Source: Clostridia bacterium
GTDB lineage: Bacteria > Bacillota > Clostridia > Oscillospirales > Acutalibacteraceae
DNA: 64,000 nucleotides
Direction: 5' to 3'
Assembly: GCA_017432485.1 (NCBI GenBank)
Contig: JAFRJB010000079.1
Location: 1 to 64,000, forward strand
Below, piece by piece: positions 45,030-52,773 of this stretch. The notes under the pieces are model-generated. The model ran no database searches, was not told the DNA's origin, and saw only the letters and a list, made by a program, of their open reading frames with translations. A program made the position numbers and the translations under genes. Each line of letters opens with the position of its first letter. The first letter of the stretch is position 1.

Positions 45030-46450
45030 AAAATTCCTTTGACAATTTCTCTCTCGTCGTAGTGCCGCTTCTCTTTGCCGATAATCTGATAGGTTTCGTG
45101 CCCTTTACCGGCTAAGATAATCACATCGTCTGCCTTCGCTTCCTGCAAAGCAAAGCGAATGGCTTCGGTTCTGTCGACAATAATCTTTGTATCTACCTTA
45201 TGCCCTTTTAAACCGACCGCTGCGTCTTCGACAATCTTTGCCGGATCCTCCGTGCGCGGGTTGTCGGAAGTGAGCACCACAAAGTCCGCTAAGGAGGCTG
45301 CCGCATCCGCCATCTTCGGGCGCTTGCCGGCATCTCTGTCGCCGCCGCAGCCGAAGACAATGATCACTCTGCCCTTGGCGAACTCTTTGACAGAACTCAA
45401 GATGTTCTTAATCCCATCCGGTGAGTGGGCGTAATCGATAATAACCGTGTAGTCCGTATCGGTCGGTACCACTTCAATTCTGCCTTTAACCCCTTTGACC
45501 GAAGAAAAGGCGCTGATGGTTTTCTTAAAATCAAGCCCCGCGGTAATCGCCGTGCTCGCAGCACACAAGGTGTTATACACCGTAAACGAACCGGGCACCG
45601 GGCACTTGAGCCTTGCAATCACCGCATCGCCCAACAGCTCATAGGTAATGCCGCGCGCATCTAACTGAATATTCTTTGCCACGAAATCGGCGCTGTTATC
45701 TTTGGCGGAATAAGTCACCACTTTGCAGCTGAGCCCTTCGCGCATAAAAGCGGCATAGGGGTCATCAAGATTGATAATCGCCGTATCGCAGTTGGCAAAG
45801 AGTTTTTTCTTTGCTGCCGCGTAGTTTTCCATAGTGCCGTGGAAATCCAGGTGGTCCTGGGTTAAGTTGGTGAAGATGGCAATGTGAAAATGCAAGCCGT
45901 CTACCCTGCCCTGCGCGAGCGCCTGGCTGGAAACTTCCATCACACAGTATTCACAACCGGCATCCGCCATCTTGCGGAAAAGTTGCTGCAATTCATAAGC
46001 AGTCGGGGTGGTATACTGCGCTTCAAACACTTCGTTGCCGACCATGTTCTGCATGGTGCCGATTAAGCCCATTTTAATGCCGTAGAGTTCAAACAAACTC
46101 TTGATAAAGTAAGTCGACGAAGTCTTGCCGTTGGTGCCGGTCAACCCGATAAGTTTGAGCTGCCTTGCGGGGTTGCCGAAGAAATTGGCGCACATCACGG
46201 AATACGCGCTGCGGGTGTTTTCAACCACCACTTCTTTTTTTAACCCCAGAGAGTGGTCGCAGACAACTGCCGCCGCACCCTTATCAAGCATTTCTTTGGC
46301 GGCACTGTGGCCGTCAAAATTAGCGCCTTTGATGCAGACAAACACGCTGCCTTTTTTCACTTTTCTTGTATCGTCCGTAATATCCTTCACTCTGACATTC
46401 TTGTAATCGGATACCACGTTCACACCCGTTAACAATTCCGATATTTTCAT
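45023..46450 (-). CDS. murE: UDP-MurNAc-tripeptide synthetase MurE (meso-DAP adding)
   Basis: The 475-residue Mur ligase has KDITDDTRKVKKGSVFVCIKG, the P-loop GLTGTNGKTSS, MEVSSQALAQGRVDG and the DNPRTEDP motif that marks specificity for meso-diaminopimelate in place of lysine. It ends AGKGHETYQ...HYDEREIV. This implies a DAP-type peptidoglycan. The last residues ILG and the stop come from the terminal repeat of the adjacent element, so the native C-terminus may have been altered by one to a few residues. Confidence 0.96.
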   Translation of the reverse strand: MKISELLTGVNVVSDYKNVRVKDITDDTRKVKKGSVFVCIKGANFDGHSAAKEMLDKGAAAVVCDHSLGLKKEVVVENTRSAYSVMCANFFGNPARQLKLIGLTGTNGKTSSTYFIKSLFELYGIKMGLIGTMQNMVGNEVFEAQYTTPTAYELQQLFRKMADAGCEYCVMEVSSQALAQGRVDGLHFHIAIFTNLTQDHLDFHGTMENYAAAKKKLFANCDTAIINLDDPYAAFMREGLSCKVVTYSAKDNSADFVAKNIQLDARGITYELLGDAVIARLKCPVPGSFTVYNTLCAASTAITAGLDFKKTISAFSSVKGVKGRIEVVPTDTDYTVIIDYAHSPDGIKNILSSVKEFAKGRVIIVFGCGGDRDAGKRPKMADAAASLADFVVLTSDNPRTEDPAKIVEDAAVGLKGHKVDTKIIVDRTEAIRFALQEAKADDVIILAGKGHETYQIIGKEKRHYDEREIVKGILG

Positions 46451-46486
46451 GTATGTGCACCTCCGAAAATTGTTTTTGCGTTTGTT

Positions 46487-48763
46487 TTAGTCTTCAACAG
46501 CGGCATCCCCCGTATAGGTGTCGCTCACACCGCTTGAAGCGATAAAGAAGACGGTAATCACCGAGCCCTTCTCGATTTCGCTGTCCTTTTCTTCGGACTG
46601 TCGGTAAGCCGTGACCGTTCCGCTCTCCAAGTTATTACCGCTAAAGCGAATATTTAAGCCGCTCTCCGCCGCCAACTGGTTGGCTTCGGAAACGCCAAGT
46701 CCCGTGAAATCGGGCACCTTAACAGTCTCGGCTTTGTAGTCTTTTTCCGTATAGAGCACTACCGTGCCGCCGCCCGGAATATTTCTGTCTGCCGCCGGGG
46801 ATTGACCGGTAACCTCTTTGCCGTTACCCACAACGATATAGGTAAGGTCGTTATCTTCCAATACCGACTGAGCTTTGTTCAAACTCATACCGACCAGTGA
46901 CGGTGTCACGGTTTCGAGCTTACTCATTTCATCCTCGGTATACTGCGGCTGCACATTGTAATACTTCATCGCTTCTTCAATGACTGCCGCTACGGAAGGC
47001 GCCGCATTGGTGCCGCCGCCGATATTGCCGCCTTTGGGTTCATCGACCGCAATGAGCACGGCGACCTTCGGGTCATTGGCGGGCGCAAACGCCACGAAAC
47101 TTGTGACATACTTTTTGCCGGTATCGTCTTGAATGGTACCCAGTTTTTCGGAAGTACCCGTTTTACCTGCCACGCGGTAGCCTGCCACGTAAGCGTTTTT
47201 ACCGGTACCGTATTTGACCACTTCCTCCAACATCAGGCTCAAGGTGGAAGAAGTCGATTCGGAAATTACCTGCCGGCGCACCTTCGGCTGCGTGGTGGAA
47301 GTGACATTACCCTCTGTATCGAGCACTTCTTTAACCACATACGGCTGCATCAGCTTGCCGCCGTTTGCCGCCGCACAGACTGCGGTAATCATTTGAATGG
47401 GACTGACCTGGAAGGATTGACCGAACGATTCGGAAGCAAGTTCCACGCGGCCCATTTCATCTTCGGTGTGGTAGGTGACACCCGCTGCAGGTGTTGCCTC
47501 ACCGGGCAAGTCAATATTGGTCTTTTCCGTAAAGCCGAAGGCTTCAAAATATTTGTAGAAGTTATGCACACCCAATTTCTGCCCCACCGTAATAAACCAC
47601 GGGTTACAGGAGTTCTGCAAGCCTTCCGAGAAGGTTTCCAAACCGTGACCGGTTCTCAGCTGGCAGTGGTATACGCGATCTTCGACTTCAATGCTGCCGG
47701 AGTCGTAGTATGTATCATCGGGTTTGACCACCCCTTCTTCGAGCGCTGCCGCCGCGGTGACGATTTTGAAAACGGAACCGGGCTCATAGGTGTCGGAAAT
47801 CGTACGGTTACGCCACTGGGCAATCAGTGCATCGGACTCTGCCTGTGCGCGCTCTTTCTTATCCGTAAGTTTGGCAATCTCTTTCTTGGCATCTTCATCT
47901 TTAATCTTCCACGGGTCATCGGAATTATAGTCGGGCTTGTTAGACATGGCGAGGATCGCGCCGGTATTGACATCCATCACAACCCCGTAGGCATATTTGG
48001 CATCCGCATTGGTTCTGGCGGTATCCAAATTCTTTTCCAAAGAGTATTGCAGCACATCGTCAATGGTGAGCACAATGCTCGAGCCGTCAGTCGAATCAAT
48101 CACACTTTCGTAGTTATTCGGCATTGACCCTGCCTGTGCGTTTTTGGCGGTTACAATTCTGCCTGCCGTACCGGTGAGGGTATCATCGTAAAATGATTCA
48201 AGCCCCTCAATGCCCTGCCCGTCGGAACCGACAAAACCGAGCACCGTTGCCGCAAAGGAAGACGAGGAATAATATCTCTTGGTAGAAGCTTCCACGCCGA
48301 CACAAGAGGTGTATTTGTTATCTGTCGTGTAGGCAAGCAGCTTTTGTTTCATTTCGTGCTCTACATCGTCTTTAATCACTTCATAGCGCGTATCTTTTTT
48401 ACAGGCGGCAAGCACATCTTCCTTTTTGACACCCAAGATTTTAGAAAGGTTTTGTGCCAACTCTTCCGCCACATCTTTGCCGTACTTTTCCGTTTCGCTC
48501 TTCACGCTGACCGGGTCGACAAAGACTTTCCACACCGTGGCGCTCTGCACAAGCACATTCATATTGCTATCGTAAATCGTGCCGCGCTGGGCTTCCACCA
48601 CCGTATCGGAGAGCTGATTTTGCAGTGCCTTTTCTTTGTAGTAGTTGCCTTTAACAAGCTGCACCCACATCAGCTTTATCCCTAAAATGGCAAAGCCGAC
48701 AAATATCACAAGCATCAAAACCCGGATGCGCTTTAAGCTGACTTTTTTGATTGCTTTTTGCAA
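46487..48763 (-). CDS. SpoVD/PbpB-type class B penicillin-binding protein with PASTA domains
   Basis: The start chosen is TTG 48763, seven bases after GGAGGG; a TTG at 48778 overlaps this signal. The 758-residue protein has one N-terminal span, a dimerisation domain (EAQRGTIYDSN), and transpeptidase motifs EPGSVFKIVT (SxxK), NSCNPW (SxN) and AGKTGTSEK. Two PASTA domains follow (PSLVGMSLNKAQSVLED and VPDFTGLGVSEANQLA). It would crosslink septal peptidoglycan with FtsW. PASTA domains occur in SpoVD and in PBP2x-like proteins, so the vegetative or sporulation role is open. Confidence 0.92.
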   Translation of the reverse strand: MQKAIKKVSLKRIRVLMLVIFVGFAILGIKLMWVQLVKGNYYKEKALQNQLSDTVVEAQRGTIYDSNMNVLVQSATVWKVFVDPVSVKSETEKYGKDVAEELAQNLSKILGVKKEDVLAACKKDTRYEVIKDDVEHEMKQKLLAYTTDNKYTSCVGVEASTKRYYSSSSFAATVLGFVGSDGQGIEGLESFYDDTLTGTAGRIVTAKNAQAGSMPNNYESVIDSTDGSSIVLTIDDVLQYSLEKNLDTARTNADAKYAYGVVMDVNTGAILAMSNKPDYNSDDPWKIKDEDAKKEIAKLTDKKERAQAESDALIAQWRNRTISDTYEPGSVFKIVTAAAALEEGVVKPDDTYYDSGSIEVEDRVYHCQLRTGHGLETFSEGLQNSCNPWFITVGQKLGVHNFYKYFEAFGFTEKTNIDLPGEATPAAGVTYHTEDEMGRVELASESFGQSFQVSPIQMITAVCAAANGGKLMQPYVVKEVLDTEGNVTSTTQPKVRRQVISESTSSTLSLMLEEVVKYGTGKNAYVAGYRVAGKTGTSEKLGTIQDDTGKKYVTSFVAFAPANDPKVAVLIAVDEPKGGNIGGGTNAAPSVAAVIEEAMKYYNVQPQYTEDEMSKLETVTPSLVGMSLNKAQSVLEDNDLTYIVVGNGKEVTGQSPAADRNIPGGGTVVLYTEKDYKAETVKVPDFTGLGVSEANQLAAESGLNIRFSGNNLESGTVTAYRQSEEKDSEIEKGSVITVFFIASSGVSDTYTGDAAVED

Positions 48764-48881
48764 CTGCTGTCCCTCCAATTAACTATATATTATTTATAAT
48801 ATTATATTATAAAAATAAAGGCTAACGAGAGTCTTTAACAATAAAGGCTCTCGTAATTATATTATTTGCTTTTTTTAAAAA

Positions 48882-49337
48882 TTACTCGCTGACTCTGACC
48901 CCATCGGTGGAATTGTCGGTGGAGTTAACTTCAATGTATCGAATTTGGCTGGAATCGCGCTTTACCATATGCAGTTCCTTAACTGCCTTTTGCTCTACCG
49001 CATCCAGGCTCATAATCTCATAAAGTTGGTTGTTGAGCGCCACATTTTCGCTCTGTGCGACCTTAATATCAGCGTTGTACTGGTCGAGCTCTCTGGTCTT
49101 TTCTGTCAGGCTTACCTGCAGGTAAATGCGGCTGCCGAGCAGTGTGAACAAAATGAGTGCAACTGCTATGACTCGAATAAATTTATTGCGGTAATTGAGT
49201 TTTTCTTCCCTTTGCTGCTTAAAGCTCTTTTTGGGAGCGCGCACAATTTTCGGTTCAAAGCCCTTTCTTTCGGGCTCAACTTGGCGCCGCGGGGCAAAGG
49301 TATCAAAATCATATGCACTGTTGTTGTAGACTGCCAT
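48882..49337 (-). CDS. ftsL: FtsL-like septum formation protein
   Basis: The 151-residue protein (start ATG 49337, MAVYNNSAYDFD) has a basic cytosolic tail, one membrane span (FIRVIAVALILFTLLGSRIYL) and an extracellular coiled-coil (LTEKTRELDQYNADIKVAQSENVALNNQLYEI). Size, topology and place between rsmH and the class B PBP are those of FtsL. Sequence similarity in this family is low, so the call rests on topology and context. Confidence 0.85.
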   Translation of the reverse strand: MAVYNNSAYDFDTFAPRRQVEPERKGFEPKIVRAPKKSFKQQREEKLNYRNKFIRVIAVALILFTLLGSRIYLQVSLTEKTRELDQYNADIKVAQSENVALNNQLYEIMSLDAVEQKAVKELHMVKRDSSQIRYIEVNSTDNSTDGVRVSE

Positions 49338-49408
49338 TTCTAATCCTCTCACATCACTCGGTTTTGAGTGTTATCTCAGCGAAGCCTTTCGACCTCGGTT
49401 ACTCTCTC

Positions 49409-50329
49409 TTATAATTTAACTGCCGCGCGTAAACGCGCACTGCGGCTGCGGTTATTTTCCGCAATTTCCTGCGCGCTCGGTGCCACTACCTTGCGCACTT
49501 TTGCGCGCGGTGTTTTACCGCAAACGCAAACCGGGAAATCCTTCGGGCAGGTGCAGCCCTGCGCCCACTCTCTCATTTTGTTTTTCACCAGCCTGTCCTC
49601 TAAAGAGTGGAAAGTGATAACAGCTATGACACCGCCGGTGTTTAAGCAATCAAGCGCGCTGTCGAGCGCCTGCTCGAGCACATCGAGCTCGGCATTAACT
49701 TCTATGCGTAGCGCCTGAAAGGTTTTGCGCGCCGGGTGCGCCCCTCTCTTGGCAGCTTCCGGCATGGAAGCTTTAATGATATCTACCAGCTCGAAAGTGG
49801 TTTCTATCGGCTTTTCCTGCCGCGCCTTGACAATGTTTTTGGCAATGGAGCGCGCATATTTCTCTTCGCCGTAGCGGAAAATAACAGCGGCAAGTTCCTG
49901 CTCACCGTAGCTGTTGACTATATCTTTTGCCGATTTACCCTGCTGCGCCATGCGCATATCCAGGGGTGCATCAAAGTGGTAAGAAAAGCCTCTTTGCGCC
50001 GTATCCAATTGGTGAGAACTGACGCCGATATCCAGAAGAATTCCGTCAACCTTTTCGATGCCGACATCCGATAGAATGTTTTTAATATGAGAAAAGTTAT
50101 TATTAATTATTATTACATTAGAATTGCCGCCGAAGCGCTCGCCGAGTATCGCCAGCGCATCCGGGTCTTGGTCAACGGCAATCAGCCTGCCGCTCTCAGC
50201 GAGCTTTTGGAGAATGGCTGCCGAATGACCGCCGCCGCCTGCCGTACCGTCAAGATACACGCCGTCGGGCTTGACATCAAGTGCGGCAACCGCCTCGTGC
50301 AAAAGAACCGATTTATGTTCAAACTTCAT
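49409..50329 (-). CDS. rsmH: 16S rRNA (cytosine(1402)-N4)-methyltransferase RsmH
   Basis: The 306-residue protein (MraW) shows HKSVLLHEAVAAL, the SAM-binding DGTAGGGGHSAAIL, DGILLDIGVSSHQLD..RGFSY and FQALRIEVNAEL, ending SRSARLRAA. It methylates C1402 in the decoding site. Its start overlaps mraZ by 11 bases, so coupling is likely; its own ribosome binding site is poor. Confidence 0.97.
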   Translation of the reverse strand: MKFEHKSVLLHEAVAALDVKPDGVYLDGTAGGGGHSAAILQKLAESGRLIAVDQDPDALAILGERFGGNSNVIIINNNFSHIKNILSDVGIEKVDGILLDIGVSSHQLDTAQRGFSYHFDAPLDMRMAQQGKSAKDIVNSYGEQELAAVIFRYGEEKYARSIAKNIVKARQEKPIETTFELVDIIKASMPEAAKRGAHPARKTFQALRIEVNAELDVLEQALDSALDCLNTGGVIAVITFHSLEDRLVKNKMREWAQGCTCPKDFPVCVCGKTPRAKVRKVVAPSAQEIAENNRSRSARLRAAVKL

Positions 50330-50792
50330 TGTCGGTTTGTTCGGGGCTCTCTTCGTAATCGAAGTTCATGTAAGACATCAGGATATCGCTCTCTTCCGGT
50401 GAAAGCTCCACAGCCTTACTGAATTCGCTGTCGCTCCATACTTCAATATACGGTCCCATACCCGCCAGCACAATCGCATCGCCGATTTCCAAGCCGAGCG
50501 CCTTGCGCAGCTGCGGCGGGAGCACGACTCTGCCCTGCCTGTCCGTTTTGGCGCTGAAAGAAAAAGCATTAAACCTTCTGGCAAGCTTTGCTGAAGAATT
50601 CAGCGGCAATTTGGAGATTTGGCGGCTGACACTATCAAACACTTTTGTTTCCATAATGTACAGGCATTTATCAAACCCCAGTGAAATTCTGAACTCCTCG
50701 CCGAGCGCCTCACGGTATAACGCGGGAATGACAATACGGCACTTATTGTCGAGTTTGGTATCCGCTTGGGCGGTAAAAGAATTGTAAGCCAT
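50319..50792 (-). CDS. mraZ: Transcriptional regulator MraZ
   Basis: The start is ATG 50792 (MAYNSFTAQADTKLDNKCRIVIPALYREAL) after AAAGGAG. The 157-residue protein holds two AbrB-like MraZ repeats, each with a D.KCR...PA or D.QGRVVLPPQLRK core. MraZ represses its own dcw cluster by binding short direct repeats near the promoter; such repeats are visible at 50868-50880. Confidence 0.95.
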   Translation of the reverse strand: MAYNSFTAQADTKLDNKCRIVIPALYREALGEEFRISLGFDKCLYIMETKVFDSVSRQISKLPLNSSAKLARRFNAFSFSAKTDRQGRVVLPPQLRKALGLEIGDAIVLAGMGPYIEVWSDSEFSKAVELSPEESDILMSYMNFDYEESPEQTDNEV

Positions 50793-50867
50793 ATCGTCAC
50801 TCCTTTCTTGCGGGATAATTTGGGTGAAATTTAGGGATAATGTGCCCTCAAATGACAATTCGCGGCA

Positions 50868-50880
50868 CACCCTACCACCC
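50868..50880 (-). promoter_or_regulatory. Candidate MraZ operator
   Basis: On the minus strand GGGTGGTAGGGTG holds two GGGTG units eight bases apart, placed just downstream of the promoter -10 box. MraZ operators in other bacteria are short G-rich direct repeats with similar periodicity. Binding is inferred. Confidence 0.6.
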
Positions 50881-50889
50881 AGTGTTTAT

Positions 50890-50918
50890 ATTATATTATA
50901 TTTAAGCGCTAAATGCAA
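50890..50918 (-). promoter_or_regulatory. dcw cluster promoter
   Basis: Minus-strand TTGCAT (50913-50918) and TATAAT (50890-50895), spacer 17. A second TATAAT overlaps at 50895-50900. About 95 bases upstream of mraZ. Confidence 0.75.
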
Positions 50919-50952
50919 GCAATTTTTAAAAAATTTTTCAGCTTTTTTGCGC

Positions 50953-50986
50953 AAAAAAAGAGAACCACAACATCTTGTGGTTCTCT
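50953..50986 (-). terminator. Terminator of the rsmD-coaD-51113 unit
   Basis: AGAGAACCACAA (50959-50970) and TTGTGGTTCTCT (50975-50986) form a 12-base-pair stem with a CATC loop; the minus strand continues with seven T. Confidence 0.92.
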
Positions 50987-51112
50987 TCAAAAAAATACAA
51001 AATATGCTATTTTAACCTGCCTGTTTTCTCAAAAGAATTTATCAAAAACAAACCCGGTTTGCCGCCTTGGCATAACAGGGGGCACCTTGCTCTAAAAAGC
51101 AGGTGAACAGGC
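50987..51112 (-). other. Structured 3' region of unknown function
   Basis: Between the stop of the 51113 gene and its terminator lie about 125 bases with internal complementarity: GCCTGTT just after the stop can pair with AACAGGC about 80 bases on, and CACCT/AGGTG forms an inner hairpin. This is longer than a usual 3' spacer and could be a small RNA, but no Rfam family was recognised with certainty. Confidence 0.4.
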
Positions 51113-51625
51113 TTATTCTTCTACAGCAGAGTCGCCGATAACGGAATCGGCTGTGCCTTTGAAGGACTGCCTTGCGCGGCGCAGCTCGGAAAGGTTGTCA
51201 TAAAGCGCATCGTCTGCCTGGCGCATCAAATCATCCACAAAGCGAATAGCGCTGTTTCTCATGGAAGTAGCCTTGTCTTTTGCTTCCGCAAGGATATCGT
51301 TAGCTTCGGCGTTGGATTTTGCCAAAAGAGCATTGGATTGTGCCTGTGCCACTTTCATAACCTCAGTGTCAGATACCATCAACTGTTGTTGCTCTTCTGC
51401 CTTTTTGATGGTCATTTCGGCATCGGCAGCAGCCTTCTCGAGAATTGTTGCTCTGTCTTCAACAATTTTCTTTGCCTTTCTGATTTCTTCGGGCATATTA
51501 AGGCGGATATCCTCAATGATTTCCTTCATCTTTTCGCCGTCGACCATAATCTTGTTGGTCAAAACAACCGATTTACCATCCTCAATTGTTTCCTCAAGTA
51601 AATCCAAAAAATCTTCAATAGTCAC
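51113..51625 (-). CDS. Coiled-coil protein of unknown function (ATPase subunit-like)
   Basis: The 170-residue soluble protein is rich in Glu, Lys, Ala and Asp, with a long predicted coiled-coil (KAKKIVEDRATILEKAAADAEMTIKKAEEQQQ) and NALLAKSNAEANDILAEAKDKATSMRNSA. Similar proteins next to coaD in Clostridia are labelled ATPase or V-type subunit H-like, but no nucleotide site is visible. A structural or DivIVA-like scaffolding role is possible. GTG start at 51625 after AAGGAG. Confidence 0.6.
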   Translation of the reverse strand: MTIEDFLDLLEETIEDGKSVVLTNKIMVDGEKMKEIIEDIRLNMPEEIRKAKKIVEDRATILEKAAADAEMTIKKAEEQQQLMVSDTEVMKVAQAQSNALLAKSNAEANDILAEAKDKATSMRNSAIRFVDDLMRQADDALYDNLSELRRARQSFKGTADSVIGDSAVEE

Positions 51626-51656
51626 TGTGTTATTCTCCTTTCATTTTACCGAAATA

Positions 51657-52142
51657 CTATCTCGGCATGAATCTGTTAACTATATCATCATGTATAGCCG
51701 GCGGAACAAATTTGCGAATGTCGCCGCCAAGCTTGCATACCTCTTTAACTGCGGAAGAGCTCAAAAACATATTTTCGCTGTCGGTCATCAGGAAGACGGT
51801 TTCCACTCCCGCATTCAGGCTTTTGTTCATCAAAGCCTGCTGGAATTCATACTCGTAGTCGGACACCGCGCGCAGCCCTTTAACAATGGCAACGGCACCC
51901 TTTTCTTTGGCGTAATCAGCGAGCAAAATATCGCTGACACCTTCGACCTCAACATTGGGAATATCCGCGGTACAGCGGCGAATAAAGTCTACGCGCTCAT
52001 CTGCCGAAAACGCGGCTACTTTCGCCGAATTTGTCATCACGCTGACAATGACTTTATCAAAAAGCGTTGAGGCTCTTTTTATGATATCTAAATGCCCCAC
52101 CGTGACCGGGTCAAAGGAACCGGGGCAAACACAAATTCTCAT
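51657..52142 (-). CDS. coaD: Phosphopantetheine adenylyltransferase
   Basis: The 161-residue nucleotidyltransferase begins MRICVCPGSFDPVTVGHLDII, with the T.GH motif, IVKGLRAVSDYEYE and a C-terminal FLSSSAVKEV. It makes dephospho-CoA from 4'-phosphopantetheine and ATP. The ATG follows the rsmD stop with no gap (TAA ATG). Confidence 0.97.
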   Translation of the reverse strand: MRICVCPGSFDPVTVGHLDIIKRASTLFDKVIVSVMTNSAKVAAFSADERVDFIRRCTADIPNVEVEGVSDILLADYAKEKGAVAIVKGLRAVSDYEYEFQQALMNKSLNAGVETVFLMTDSENMFLSSSAVKEVCKLGGDIRKFVPPAIHDDIVNRFMPR

Positions 52143-52679
52143 TTATTTCTCTCTTCTGTAGTAATTCAGGCGCATACTGCCGTATTGTTTGGTTTTGACT
52201 TTGACAAAGCCGTTTTCCAAGCAGTCGGGGGTTGATTCCTCCTGCGGGCACTCCGCTGCAATCACGCCGTTTTCTCGCATCACGCGGCTGACCGCCGGCA
52301 AAGCTTCCTGCAGCAGCCCCACGCGGTACGGCGGATCTAAAAACGCAATGTCAAATTGCTGCCGGCAGTTTTGCAAAAACACCAAACTGTCACTGCAAAT
52401 AACCTGCCCCTCGAGCCGGCACAGCGCCAAATTCTCTTTGGTCAGCGCCACGGACTGCCTGCTCTTGTCAATAAACACCGCCTGCTTGGCACCGCGGCTG
52501 AGCGCCTCGATACCCAGCTGCCCCGAACCGGAAAATAAATCCAGCACACTGGCATCCTGCAATTCAAACTGCAGTGAAGAAAACAGTGCTTCTTTGACTT
52601 TATCGGTTGTCGGTCTGACAGCATCATCCGCCGGTGTGAGCAGCTTTCTGCCGCCGCATTTGCCTGCTATTACTCGCAA
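52143..52679 (-). CDS. rsmD: 16S rRNA (guanine(966)-N2)-methyltransferase RsmD
   Basis: The 178-residue protein has MRVIAGKCGGRKL, RPTTDKVKEALF, VLDLFSGSGQLGIEALSRGA and the catalytic FLDPPYR motif. It methylates G966 of 16S rRNA. The start is TTG (52679) with GAGGTG seven bases upstream. The rsmD-coaD pair is common in Firmicutes. Confidence 0.95.
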   Translation of the reverse strand: MRVIAGKCGGRKLLTPADDAVRPTTDKVKEALFSSLQFELQDASVLDLFSGSGQLGIEALSRGAKQAVFIDKSRQSVALTKENLALCRLEGQVICSDSLVFLQNCRQQFDIAFLDPPYRVGLLQEALPAVSRVMRENGVIAAECPQEESTPDCLENGFVKVKTKQYGSMRLNYYRREK

Positions 52680-52773
52680 TGGTTTACACCTCGGCTCGGA
52701 GATTTTGAAAGCAAGGAATACAAATAGAATTCCAATCTTAATAAATATACTATATTATTATATTAATGTCAAG

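Noticed and set aside
47129-48127. A 332-codon open frame antisense to the penicillin-binding protein.
   Set aside because: Its length follows from codon bias of the sense gene; the sense protein has all transpeptidase motifs.
50987-51112. SRP RNA next to mraZ.
   Set aside because: The conserved GGTCAGGTCCGGAAGGAAGCA-type tetraloop region of SRP RNA is absent.
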